Part shown: piece after piece, positions 56,549 through 64,000 of the stretch
Layout: each line of letters starts with the position of its first letter
Position numbering within the stretch: position 1 is the stretch's first letter
Source of the DNA: Thioclava marina
GTDB taxonomy: Bacteria > Pseudomonadota > Alphaproteobacteria > Rhodobacterales > Rhodobacteraceae
DNA length: 64,000 nucleotides
Direction: 5' to 3'
Assembly (NCBI RefSeq): GCF_002020135.1
Contig: NZ_MPZS01000001.1
Coordinates: forward strand, 1,984,001-2,048,000
The notes under the pieces: model-generated
Database searches by the model: none
Told to the model about the DNA's origin: nothing
Seen by the model: the letters and a program-made list of their open reading frames with translations, nothing else
Translations under genes and position numbers: made by a program

Positions 56549-57184
56549 ATGACAGAAATTCCCGAGGACGCAACCGCACGCCCCGCGCCACAGGAAATTC
56601 GTGGCTTCCGGCATTATCCCGGCTGGCTGACGCTGGAAGAGCAGAAAAGCCTGATCGAAGAGCTGCGCGGGTTGGTGGCAAAGGCGCCGCTGTTCTCGCC
56701 GATGACGCCTTACGGCAAGCCGATGTCGGTGCGGATGACCTCGGCGGGGCGCTTCGGCTGGGTCTCGGACCGGCGGGGCTACCGTTATTCGGAGACCCAT
56801 CCAGATGGTCATCCGTGGCCGCCGATCCCGCAATCGGTCCTGCGGATCTGGGAAGCGGTTTCGGGCACGACACGCGCCCCGGAATGCTGCCTGATCAACT
56901 TCTACGGCGAGAATGCGAAGATGGGGATGCATCAGGATCGCGACGAGGCGGATTTCGATCATCCTGTCGTGTCGGTCTCACTGGGCGATGACGGGCTCTT
57001 TCGGATCGGCAACGCGACGCGCGGGGGCAAGACCGAAAGCCTCTGGCTGCGTTCCGGCGATGTCATGGTGATGGGAGGTGAGGCGCGGCTCCTTTATCAC
57101 GGCATCGACCGGATCGAGCCCGGCACCTGTCCGCTCATGCCGAATGGCGGCCGGATAAATCTCACGCTGCGCGTCGTGACCTGA
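56549..57184 (+). CDS. alkB: AlkB-like 2OG-Fe(II) DNA/RNA demethylase
   Basis: Oxidative dealkylation enzyme of 211 residues that would repair 1-methyladenine and 3-methylcytosine, using 2-oxoglutarate, Fe2+ and O2. Metal ligands are the HxD of [12 protein letters not shown] and the distal histidine in [10 protein letters not shown]. The 2OG-binding arginines are in [11 protein letters not shown]. The lid segment with [20 protein letters not shown] is typical of AlkB. It diverges from dnaK; the dnaK heat-shock promoter lies in the shared 182-base gap. It is convergent with an unrelated enzyme also called AlkB (alkane monooxygenase). Confidence 0.92.
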   Translation: MTEIPEDATARPAPQEIRGFRHYPGWLTLEEQKSLIEELRGLVAKAPLFSPMTPYGKPMSVRMTSAGRFGWVSDRRGYRYSETHPDGHPWPPIPQSVLRIWEAVSGTTRAPECCLINFYGENAKMGMHQDRDEADFDHPVVSVSLGDDGLFRIGNATRGGKTESLWLRSGDVMVMGGEARLLYHGIDRIEPGTCPLMPNGGRINLTLRVVT

Positions 57185-57214
57185 GACCCGCGCAAACGGC
57201 GCGTGAGGGAGCCT

Positions 57215-57243
57215 CCGGCGGGGATATTTATGCCAAGAGGAAG
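57215..57243 (+). repeat. Half-unit of the dispersed inverted-repeat element
   Basis: CCGGCGGGGATATTTATGCC then AAGAGGAAG. It matches the arm of the 37304-37369 element (GGGATATTT, two or three variable bases, CCAAGAGGAAG). Here it is single and lies between the convergent 2OG-Fe(II) alkB and alkane monooxygenase genes. Confidence 0.75.
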
Positions 57244-57248
57244 GGGGG

Positions 57249-58391
57249 TCAGAAAGATCCACGCGGGAGCGGTGTCGTGCCCTTGTTGTAAGGCGTCCAG
57301 TCCTCGATCTCGGGGTAGTATTTGCGGCGCCAGGCGCGCACCCGTGGGTTCATGCGGCGCCGCCAGAGTGGGGGGATCATCGCCAGCGCCGTCATGCCGG
57401 GATAGCCGAAGGGCAATTGCGGCGCCTCCTCGGCATCGTAGGTTTGCAAGAGCGGGAAGCGGCGGTCGGGTTTGTAATGGTGATCCGAATGGCGCTGGAG
57501 ATTGATCAACAGCCAGTTCGAGGCCATGTGATCGGCGTTCCAGCTATGGCGCGGCAGGACATGTTCATAACGCCCGTCGCCCTTGTATTGGCGGGTCAGC
57601 CCGTAATGCTCGACATAGTTGGTCAGCTCCAGCTGCCAGACCGCGAAGAAGGCTTGCAGCACAAAGAGACCCAGCCCCATCCAGCCGCCGATCGCGAAGG
57701 CGGCGATCAACGCCAGCGCTTGCAGCGCGGCGTAGCGCCAGAACGGGTTGGAGCCATGCCAGACCGGGCGGCCCGCGCGGCTGAGCTTCAGCTTCTCGGC
57801 CTTCCATGCCGAGCCGGGGCATTCGAAGAGCACGCGCCAGAAGAAGCGGTGAAAGCCCTCGTTGTAGCGCGCCGAAACCGCATCGCGTGGCGTGCCGACC
57901 CAGAGGTGATGGACCAGAAGATGCTCGGTGCGGAAATGGGAATAGAGAACCGTGGCCAGCAGAAGATCGCCGAGCCAGCGCTCGAGCTTGGTCTTCTGGT
58001 GCAGCAGCTCATGCGCATAGACGATGCCGATCGTGCCCGAGATCACGCCAACGCCGAACATCAGCGCGACGATTTCGAGCCCGTTCAGGTGGTCCGTATG
58101 CGTCACCCACCAGATCGTGCCGAAGATCACCGCCGCCTGTATCGGGAACCAGATCAGGGTGATCGCGCGATACCAGAAAAGATCCGCCTCGGGCGTGTCC
58201 GTGTCGGGCTGGTCCTCATTCCGACCGAGCAACTGATCGAGCAGCGTCGTCAGCCACCACGCATAGGCGGGCAGCAGGGTCAGGGTCCAGCCGCCGAACC
58301 GTGCCTCGATCATCGCCAGCGGCACGGTGCCGAGCGAGAGCCAGAAGGGCAAGGCGTGGGCGGGGCGGCGGATCTCGTCGCGGCTCGACAT
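57249..58391 (-). CDS. alkB: Alkane 1-monooxygenase, membrane diiron type
   Basis: Integral-membrane non-haem diiron hydroxylase of 380 residues that oxidises n-alkanes to 1-alkanols. The histidine boxes that bind the two irons are visible: YAHELLHQ (about residue 138), FRTEHLLVHH (about 165-174) and LQRHSDHHYKP (about 300). The extra NYVEHYGL motif, specific to alkane hydroxylases over desaturases, is near 260. About six membrane helices are present. Rubredoxin and rubredoxin reductase needed for electron supply are not in the window. The gene follows mutY by 58 bases on the same strand. The start at 58391 is at the homology boundary, though no strong ribosome binding site is seen. Confidence 0.88.
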   Translation of the reverse strand: MSSRDEIRRPAHALPFWLSLGTVPLAMIEARFGGWTLTLLPAYAWWLTTLLDQLLGRNEDQPDTDTPEADLFWYRAITLIWFPIQAAVIFGTIWWVTHTDHLNGLEIVALMFGVGVISGTIGIVYAHELLHQKTKLERWLGDLLLATVLYSHFRTEHLLVHHLWVGTPRDAVSARYNEGFHRFFWRVLFECPGSAWKAEKLKLSRAGRPVWHGSNPFWRYAALQALALIAAFAIGGWMGLGLFVLQAFFAVWQLELTNYVEHYGLTRQYKGDGRYEHVLPRHSWNADHMASNWLLINLQRHSDHHYKPDRRFPLLQTYDAEEAPQLPFGYPGMTALAMIPPLWRRRMNPRVRAWRRKYYPEIEDWTPYNKGTTPLPRGSF

Positions 58392-58449
58392 GGGGAGGTC
58401 CCGGTTGTTGCGCGGCCATCTTAGCCTAAGGCTAACCCGTTTCAATCGC

Positions 58450-59499
58450 TCAGGCTTGCGGCCAATCGGCGCTTTGGGCGGCGTCCCAGACCTTGCGCAT
58501 CAGCGTGGGCAGATCGGCGGGGCGGAAGGTGTCGCGGGGGGTGAGGCCGTCTGTATCCGCTCGCGCAACGTGGACGCTCAGGATCAGGTGGAAATGGGTG
58601 AAGGTGTGGCGCACCTCCATCGGGGATTCGACCCAGTCCGCTGCGAGCGGGGGCGTCGGGGTCGGCGCTTCGGACCAGTCCGAGCCGGGAAAGCCCAAGG
58701 TGCCCCCGAGCAGCCCCTTATCCGGACGCCGTTCGAGCAGCACATCGCCTGCGGCGTTCATCACCACATAAGCGAAGCCCCTGCGTGTCGGTTTCTCTTT
58801 CTTCGGTGCTTTACGGGGCAGGGTCTCGGCAATCCCTCGGCTGCGCGCATCGCACTCCCCCACCAGGGGACATCTCCCGCAGGTCGGATTGCGCGGGGTG
58901 CAGATCGTGGCGCCGAGATCCATCATCGCCTGTGCGAAGTCGCCCGGCCGGGACCGCGGAGTGATTTCAGCCGTGAGCGCGGTCAGTTCCGGCTTTGCAG
59001 CCGGAAGGGGCGTCTCGACGGAGAACAGTCGGGAGACCACGCGCTCCACGTTGCCATCGACCACCGCGACCGGCTCGTCATAGGCGATCGCGGCGATGGC
59101 GGCGGCGGTGTAGGGGCCTATACCGGGGAGCTTTTGCAGCTCAGTTGCCGTTCCCGGGAACACGCCATCCAGATCCTGAGCCACCACGCGCGCGCATTTC
59201 AGCAGGTTCCGGGCGCGGGCGTAGTAGCCAAGCCCCGCCCATTCGGCCATGACATCCGCATCCTCGGCCGACGCAAGCGCCGCGACATCCGGCCAACGCT
59301 CGGTGAAGCGCCGGAAATAGTCTCGCACCGCAGCCACCGTGGTCTGTTGCAGCATGACCTCGGAGAGCCACACGCGATAGGGATCGGGCACCACGCCCTC
59401 TGCGAGATCAGCAGGCGACACACGCCACGGCAGTACACGCGCATGAGCATCGTACCATTTGAGCAGGCTTTCGCCGATTGCCCCTTTACCGTCACGCAA
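58450..59499 (-). CDS. mutY: A/G-specific adenine glycosylase MutY
   Basis: Removes adenine mispaired with 8-oxoguanine; 349 residues. The helix-hairpin-helix is LPGIGPYTAAAIAAIA, followed by the catalytic aspartate in AVVDGNVERV. The 4Fe-4S ligands are C-x6-C-x2-C-x5-C in CTPRNPTCGRCPLVGEC. The C-terminal NUDIX-like domain recognises 8-oxoG. The start is TTG at 59499: a stop lies two codons upstream and AGGGGAG is 8 bases before it, so no ATG is available. It diverges from the DUF721 gene. Confidence 0.94.
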   Translation of the reverse strand: MRDGKGAIGESLLKWYDAHARVLPWRVSPADLAEGVVPDPYRVWLSEVMLQQTTVAAVRDYFRRFTERWPDVAALASAEDADVMAEWAGLGYYARARNLLKCARVVAQDLDGVFPGTATELQKLPGIGPYTAAAIAAIAYDEPVAVVDGNVERVVSRLFSVETPLPAAKPELTALTAEITPRSRPGDFAQAMMDLGATICTPRNPTCGRCPLVGECDARSRGIAETLPRKAPKKEKPTRRGFAYVVMNAAGDVLLERRPDKGLLGGTLGFPGSDWSEAPTPTPPLAADWVESPMEVRHTFTHFHLILSVHVARADTDGLTPRDTFRPADLPTLMRKVWDAAQSADWPQA

Positions 59500-59584
59500 T
59501 GTTTATGCTCCCCTCTTCAGGATCGGTTGGCCCGACCCGATGTGCTGCTTAGAATGGGACGGATCAAGAGGAACTTCGCCCTGT

Positions 59585-60130
59585 ATGAGTAAGAACGATC
59601 CGCAATCCCCGCCCGAAAGGCGCATGCGTGGCTTCGAGGCCGCAGGTCGGCTTCTGCGCAACCGGATTCGTTCGGCGGGCGAGGCGCGGGGTTTCGCGGT
59701 GTCGCGGCTTCTGACGCATTGGGCCGAGGTGGTGGGCGAGGACACGGCCGCACAATGCCGACCCGTCAAGATCGGCTATTCGAAAGGCGGGCTCGGGGCG
59801 ACGCTGACGTTGCTGACGACCGGAGCGGCCGCGCCGATGCTTCAGATGCAGCTGCCGCAGATCCGCGAGAAGGTGAATGCCTGCTACGGGTATAATGCGA
59901 TCTCGCGCATCTCGCTGACCCAGACCGCGCCGACCGGCTTTGCCGAAGGTCAGGCGCAATTCACTCCGAAACCGAAGTCTGAACCGCGCGCGCCCGATCC
60001 GCGTATCATGGCCAAGGCGCATGAGCAGGTCGCCGATTGCACGGACGAGGGTCTGAAATCGGCGCTGGAACAACTGGCAAGAAACGTTCTATCGAGGTCC
60101 GCAGAGCGGGCCGGACAGAAGAAAGGCTGA
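59585..60130 (+). CDS. DUF721 (DciA-like) protein
   Basis: Protein of 181 residues with an N-terminal DUF721 domain: FAVSRLLTHWAEVVGEDTAA, then CRPVKIGYSKGGLGATLTLL. The domain belongs to the DciA family, in which some members load or operate the replicative helicase. The C-terminal 60 residues are basic and low in order. It shares a transcript with the DsbA-family gene, 3 bases away. A role at replication is family knowledge, not shown by the sequence. Confidence 0.82.
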   Translation: MSKNDPQSPPERRMRGFEAAGRLLRNRIRSAGEARGFAVSRLLTHWAEVVGEDTAAQCRPVKIGYSKGGLGATLTLLTTGAAAPMLQMQLPQIREKVNACYGYNAISRISLTQTAPTGFAEGQAQFTPKPKSEPRAPDPRIMAKAHEQVADCTDEGLKSALEQLARNVLSRSAERAGQKKG

Positions 60131-60133
60131 TAC

Positions 60134-60814
60134 ATGAGCAAATCTCTCTCGATCCTTGGCGGCATGGCCGTCGCGGGCGTTCTCGCCGCGGGCGGCTGGT
60201 ATGCCAGCCAGCACAGCGAGGCGAGCCTGATCACCGCGGCGCAGGCGCAGGAAGCGAGTGCGGAGCAGAGCACCGTGCAAACACTTCCCGACGTGGTTCT
60301 GGGCCAGGAAGACGCACCGGTGACGGTGATCGAATATGCCTCCTACACCTGCCCGCATTGTGCGGACTGGCACGCCGGGGAATTCCCGAAGCTGAAGGCC
60401 GAATATATCGACACCGGCAAGGTGAAGTTCATCCAGCGCGAAGTGTATTTCGACAAGTTCGGTCTTTGGGCCGGGCTGATCGCGCAATGCGGCGGCGACA
60501 TGAAATACTACGCCATCTCGAACATGCTCTATGACAAGCAGCGCGAGTGGATCGGCGACGGCAAGCAGCAGACCATCGTGAACAATCTGCACAAGATCGG
60601 TCTTCAGGCCGGTCTCACGAAGGATCAGATCACGACCTGCATGAACGATGAGAAGCGTGCCGAGCAGCTCGTCGCGACCTACCAGAAGAACGCTTCGGCC
60701 GACAAGATCGACGCGACGCCGAGCTTCATCATCAACGGGACGAAATACTCCAACATGTCCTGGGGTGACTTCAAGAAGATCCTCGACGACGATCTGGCGA
60801 AAGCCGCCAACTGA
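60134..60814 (+). CDS. DsbA-family thiol-disulfide oxidoreductase (exported)
   Basis: Thioredoxin-fold protein of 226 residues with an N-terminal signal or anchor (LSILGGMAVAGVLAAGGWYA). The active site is CPHC (Cys73 and Cys76) in YASYTCPHCADWH. The cis-Pro loop DATPSFIINGTKYSN and the inserted helical domain of the DsbA_4/BdbD type are present. It would oxidise or isomerise cysteines in periplasmic proteins. It is coupled to the DUF721 gene and followed by a strong terminator. Confidence 0.9.
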   Translation: MSKSLSILGGMAVAGVLAAGGWYASQHSEASLITAAQAQEASAEQSTVQTLPDVVLGQEDAPVTVIEYASYTCPHCADWHAGEFPKLKAEYIDTGKVKFIQREVYFDKFGLWAGLIAQCGGDMKYYAISNMLYDKQREWIGDGKQQTIVNNLHKIGLQAGLTKDQITTCMNDEKRAEQLVATYQKNASADKIDATPSFIINGTKYSNMSWGDFKKILDDDLAKAAN

Positions 60815-60834
60815 TCGCGTCGGCATTCGACGTC

Positions 60835-60863
60835 AGGCCGGTCCCGCGGGGCCGGCCTTTTTC
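60835..60863. terminator. Terminator between the dsbA-like gene and lpxK
   Basis: A 7-bp stem (AGGCCGG with CCGGCCT, inner loop 10 bases with further GC pairing), followed by TTTTT on plus, 20 bases after the dsbA-like stop. lpxK ends 2 bases further on, so it may also use it. Confidence 0.82.
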
Positions 60864-60865
60864 TG

Positions 60866-61855
60866 TCAGAGCCCGAGTTTTTCGAGTGCGGCGTTGATCG
60901 CGGAGGGCTCGGATATCTCCAGCCGCACCGGCAGCGCCAGCACTTTCGGCCGGAAGCTCGCGGGCAGGCGCACGGCATCTTTCTCGGTCGTCACCATCTG
61001 CGCGCCCAGAAGCTGTGCTTCGGTCTCGATCCGGTGCAGGAGGCGTGGGGTAAAGGGCTGGTGATCTTCAAGCGCCTCTCCGCGCACAAGATTGGCTCCG
61101 AGGTCGCGCAGGGTGGCGAAGAATTTCTCGGGGTGACCGATGCCGGCAAAGGCGAGCACGGCCAATCCCTCCCAATCCATCCCGGTTTGAAGCGGCGCCA
61201 GGAACCCGGTCAGGTGGGGTTTCAAAATTCTGGAACCCCAGAAAGCAGAGAAATCATTCTGCGCTGTCTCGCCGCCGATGGAGAGCACAAGATCGGCGCG
61301 GGCCAGGCCAGCTTCCACCGGCTCGCGCAGCGGTCCGGCGGGCAGGCAACGGCCATTTCCGAAACCCTTGTGCGCATCGACCACGACGATCGCGAGATCC
61401 TTCTCCAGCGCCGGGTTCTGATGCGCGTCGTCAAAAATGATCGCCTGCGCCCCGGCCGCCACCGCCGCTTGTGCTCCTGCTGCGCGGTCCTTGGCGACCC
61501 AGGTCGGCGCGAAAGCCGAGAGGAGCAGCGGTTCGTCACCGGTCTGATCGGCGCTGTGCTCGCGCTCGTTCACCTGCACCGGGCCTTCAAGCGAGCCACC
61601 ATAACCGCGCGTGACGACATGGGCGTTGACCCCGCGCGCGGCGAGGTGCTGCACCAGCCAGATCACCGTGGGCGTCTTGCCGGTGCCGCCTGCGTTGATA
61701 TTGCCGACCGAGATCACCGGAACGTTGAGCCGCAGCCCCGCCTGACGTACTCGCTTGCGCGTCATTGCGGCATAAACTGCGCCGAGCGGGCTCAGAAGCC
61801 GCGCGCGCAGCGCTGGCGCATCGGGGCGCGTGAACCAGAACGCCGGCGCTCCCAT
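60866..61855 (-). CDS. lpxK: Tetraacyldisaccharide 4'-kinase (lipid A)
   Basis: Inner-membrane kinase of 329 residues that phosphorylates the 4' position of the lipid A precursor to give lipid IVA. The P-loop is NINAGGTGKTPTVIWL, after the opening VPVISVGN. The acidic motif IIFDDAHQNPALEKD and VVVDAHKGFGNG are LpxK signatures. It overlaps waaA by 1 base. Its presence with waaA indicates a normal Gram-negative LPS. Confidence 0.95.
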   Translation of the reverse strand: MGAPAFWFTRPDAPALRARLLSPLGAVYAAMTRKRVRQAGLRLNVPVISVGNINAGGTGKTPTVIWLVQHLAARGVNAHVVTRGYGGSLEGPVQVNEREHSADQTGDEPLLLSAFAPTWVAKDRAAGAQAAVAAGAQAIIFDDAHQNPALEKDLAIVVVDAHKGFGNGRCLPAGPLREPVEAGLARADLVLSIGGETAQNDFSAFWGSRILKPHLTGFLAPLQTGMDWEGLAVLAFAGIGHPEKFFATLRDLGANLVRGEALEDHQPFTPRLLHRIETEAQLLGAQMVTTEKDAVRLPASFRPKVLALPVRLEISEPSAINAALEKLGL

Positions 61856-63081
61856 CAGGCTGCCCTCGACGGCTGCGCGCCCGACAGGATCTCGGTCAGA
61901 TCGCGCGCCACGGTTTCGACAGCTCCCGCGCCGCCGGACGTCACCGCCCAGGCATTATGCGCCAGTTGCGCGGACCGCTCCGGCGAAATGAGATCCGCCA
62001 GCAATTCCGGAAGGTCGTCGGAGGTGCGCACGCCGCGACAGGCTTTGGCCCCTTCGAGACGGAGATATTCCGCGCGATAGGGCTCGAGACTGGGTCCATG
62101 GACGATAGCCGAGCCAAGCGTCGCGGCCTCGATCGGCGTGCGCGGGTTCTTGGCCTTGCCCGACAGCGTCCCGCCCATGTAGCTCAGTGCGGCCAGCCGG
62201 TACCACAGCCCATATTCGAGCGCGTCATCGGCAATGAAGATCTCGGTTGTCGGCTCGGGTTCGCCCTCGAGCGAGCGCCGCGCGACCGACCAGCCCTCGG
62301 CGCCGAGGCGTTCGGCAAGGGGGGCTCCGTCCTCCTCGAGATCGGGCGCCAGCAGCAGCAGCAGGCGATGGGCGTGGCGCTGGGCATAGCGATGCGCGGC
62401 CAGAACGGCATCGAGCTCGTCCTCGGGCACCGCAGCGGCGAGCCAGACCGGGCGCGCCCCCATCGATTCCGCCATCGAGGCGCGCTCGGCCTCAGAGCTG
62501 TAAAGCGGCTCGGGCGGCTCGCTCATCGCCGCATCGCTGACCGAGATCATCGGTCCCGAGAGGCGATCGCTTACCAGCGGAAGGCTGTTGCTGTCGCGCA
62601 GATAGATGCGGTCGAATTTCTCAAGCAGCGTCAGGGTCGCGTCGTCGAGGCGCAGGTGCTGCCCCTCGCCGAAATGCGCATCGGCCATGATCAGCGAAAC
62701 CGAGAGGCGTTCGGCCTCGGTCACCAGCGCCGCGGACATCTCGTCGCCCATCACCAGCACCAGATCGGGGCGCCACGCCTCGAGCACGAGCCGGATCGAG
62801 GCGGGACGATCTTCGGGGCGCGGCAGGCAAAGCGCGCCCTCAGGCAGAGAGCGCGGCTCCGATGCCCCCTCGGGCAGGGTCAGCACGATCCGGGCCTCGG
62901 GCATTTTGGCCGCGATGCGACGCACCAGCACCGCAGCTGCCTTGGCGTTTTTCCGCCCCGACCAGACCCAGAGGAACGGCCCCTCCCCGCGCGCGATCCC
63001 GGCCGCGGCTTTCGCCTGTGGCCCGGCCGGACGCAGCGAGGCCAGTCGCAGCCGAAGCCAGAGGGGAAGGGATCGCACCAT
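61855..63081 (-). CDS. waaA: 3-deoxy-D-manno-octulosonic acid (Kdo) transferase
   Basis: Adds Kdo to lipid IVA; glycosyltransferase of 408 residues, GT30-like. An N-terminal domain of about 190 residues (FLWVWSGRKNAKAAAVLVRR, and VLVMGDEMSAALVTEAERL where typical WaaA has ETELWP) is followed by a GT-B donor domain. That domain has ALEYGLWYRLAALSYMGGTL and NPRTPIEAATLGSAIVHGP, close to the WaaA consensus GGHNPLEPA. The replacement of the E-T-E-x-W-P motif by G-D-E-M is notable and may indicate a divergent branch. It is transcribed with the DUF4170 gene and lpxK. Confidence 0.85.
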   Translation of the reverse strand: MVRSLPLWLRLRLASLRPAGPQAKAAAGIARGEGPFLWVWSGRKNAKAAAVLVRRIAAKMPEARIVLTLPEGASEPRSLPEGALCLPRPEDRPASIRLVLEAWRPDLVLVMGDEMSAALVTEAERLSVSLIMADAHFGEGQHLRLDDATLTLLEKFDRIYLRDSNSLPLVSDRLSGPMISVSDAAMSEPPEPLYSSEAERASMAESMGARPVWLAAAVPEDELDAVLAAHRYAQRHAHRLLLLLAPDLEEDGAPLAERLGAEGWSVARRSLEGEPEPTTEIFIADDALEYGLWYRLAALSYMGGTLSGKAKNPRTPIEAATLGSAIVHGPSLEPYRAEYLRLEGAKACRGVRTSDDLPELLADLISPERSAQLAHNAWAVTSGGAGAVETVARDLTEILSGAQPSRAA

Positions 63082-63105
63082 CTATCGACTGCCTCGCGCG
63101 TCCGC

Positions 63106-63363
63106 TCAGCCGCCGAGTTCTTCGGTGGTCGAAACTTCGAGCTCTTCGTCGCGCAGACGATGCAGATGCGCGATGAAATAGCGCGTATGGGCGTCGTCCA
63201 CCGTACGCTGCGCCTCGGCCTTCCAGGCCGCATAGGCGGAGGCATAGTTCGGGAACATGCCGACGATATGGATATCTTCCACATTCTTGAACTCGGTGCG
63301 GCTCGGGGTCACGAGTTCGCCGCCGAAGACGAGGTGGAGACGTTGCGGGGTCGGTTTGGCCAT
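63106..63363 (-). CDS. DUF4170 family protein
   Basis: Small cytoplasmic protein of 85 residues, start at 63363 after AGGAG. It has the family pattern RLHLVFGGELVTPSRTEF followed by VGMFPNYASAYAAWKAEAQR and HTRYFIAHLHRL. The function is unknown. It lies 24 bases upstream of waaA, and the order DUF4170-waaA-lpxK is common in alphaproteobacteria, which hints at a link to LPS synthesis. Confidence 0.85.
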   Translation of the reverse strand: MAKPTPQRLHLVFGGELVTPSRTEFKNVEDIHIVGMFPNYASAYAAWKAEAQRTVDDAHTRYFIAHLHRLRDEELEVSTTEELGG

Positions 63364-63451
63364 GATCACTCCTGTCGGCTTTTTCTGCGGCGCAGAGACT
63401 ACGCTTTGCCCCCGGGCTTCACAAGGCAGGGACCGGACCTGCACGAAGCCG

Positions 63452-64000
63452 TTACCGCGCAAGACCCAGTGATGCCAGATAATCCGCGCCCTTGCGCAGG
63501 CCAACCTCGTCATTCACCTCGAGGATCAGCCTCGGCATCTCCGGCAACTTGTTCAGCGCGGCGAAGACCGAATGCCAGGCGATCGTGCCCTCTCCCGGAT
63601 GCCAGTGCCGGTCGCCATAGCCGTCGATATCCTGAAGATGGACGTGTTGCAGCGCGGTGCCCGCCGCATGGACGAACACGTCCACAGGCGGCGCGCCGCA
63701 GCGACGGTGCATGAATTGCGCGTGGCCCGTGTCGAGAGAGACTTTCACCGCCTTGCTCTTCATCTTCGCCGCCAGATCGACGCGCAGCCCCGGCGTGATG
63801 TCCTCGACATTCTCGATCACCAGCGTCACGCCCAATTCCTCGGCGCGATCAATCACCGGGGTCAGGACATAGCGGACCCGTTCCACCTGGATGAACCCGA
63901 TCGCCGGGTTTTGTTGCAGGTCGGTCTCTTTCCAAAGCGAATAGGGCGAATGGATCACCATCTGGTCGCCGCCCAGCTCTGCGGTGATCTCCAGCACCCG
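63452..64000 (-). CDS. Sugar phosphate isomerase/epimerase, TIM barrel (5' truncated)
   Basis: C-terminal part, at least 182 residues, of an AP-endonuclease-2/xylose-isomerase-like TIM-barrel protein. The gene continues beyond the right end of the window. Metal-binding residues of the family are visible: LVIENVEDI (glutamate), SLDTGHAQFMH (Asp-x-x-His), HVHLQDIDG, HWHPGEGTIAW and LILEVND (last glutamate). Substrate and pathway cannot be assigned. A GTG at 63997 is in frame but is probably an internal valine. Confidence 0.82.
   Translation of the reverse strand, partial: RVLEITAELGGDQMVIHSPYSLWKETDLQQNPAIGFIQVERVRYVLTPVIDRAEELGVTLVIENVEDITPGLRVDLAAKMKSKAVKVSLDTGHAQFMHRRCGAPPVDVFVHAAGTALQHVHLQDIDGYGDRHWHPGEGTIAWHSVFAALNKLPEMPRLILEVNDEVGLRKGADYLASLGLAR

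Overview
The window is high-GC DNA from an alphaproteobacterium. It is most likely a member of the Rhodobacterales (Rhodobacteraceae/Paracoccaceae); I cannot name the genus from sequence alone. The placement rests on three things. Gene order (ppiC-argJ-mutT beside secA, DUF4170-waaA-lpxK, rimP-nusA-ylxR-infB, comF-grxC-nit) is typical of the group. The sigma-54 has almost no region II. Two heat-shock promoters match the alphaproteobacterial RpoH consensus. Almost everything looks chromosomal and housekeeping. I found no tRNA, rRNA, CRISPR array, insertion sequence or prophage. Apart from overlaps and short gaps, no gene-free stretch exceeds 300 bases; the longest is about 290 bases, at 14065-14354.

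Layout. 1-5834: the end of a spermidine/putrescine-type ABC importer operon, followed by a PuuC-like aldehyde dehydrogenase, a class I glutamine-amidotransferase-fold protein and a divergent rpoN, tightly packed. 5946-9116: marR, a nitrilase-family amidase, grxC and comF on the minus strand, head to head with a methyltransferase gene. 9117-11212: trehalose synthesis (otsB-otsA). 11326-14064: hemH, then the phospholipid pair plsC-cdsA. 14355-16564: small exported proteins, namely two L,D-transpeptidases around a CAP-domain lipoprotein. 16627-22488: a minus-strand run hslO-nudL-cca-ABC exporter-rlmD-like, headed by an RpoH-type promoter.

22587-34145: a NUDIX gene, then the most accessory-looking part of the window. 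It holds a 1050-residue BapA/LapA-like Ig-repeat adhesin with its own type I secretion system (outer-membrane channel, ABC transporter, HlyD adaptor). Next to it are a response regulator fused to a PP2C phosphatase and a divergent single-domain Hpt protein, an arrangement like the HptB-HsbR biofilm/motility switch of Pseudomonas. ilvA follows.

34329-48234: a Gly/Asn-rich exported protein, argG, mogA-like, ubiG, pip, tspO, then rimP-nusA-ylxR-infB behind a leader with an intrinsic terminator. After these come a 42-codon gene with a strong ribosome binding site, and ppiC-argJ-mutT. 48416-57184: secA, an exported protein of unknown function, radC, dnaK-dnaJ and a 2OG-Fe(II) AlkB. 57249-64000: alkane-1-monooxygenase and mutY, DUF721-dsbA, the Kdo/lipid A genes waaA-lpxK with a DUF4170 gene, and a partial TIM-barrel isomerase.

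The best candidates for something little described are the adhesin/secretion/phosphorelay block (23.1-32.9 kb), the rpoN embedded in a polyamine operon, the 42-aa gene beside infB, the rimP leader, and a 27-bp inverted repeat whose half-unit recurs 20 kb away.
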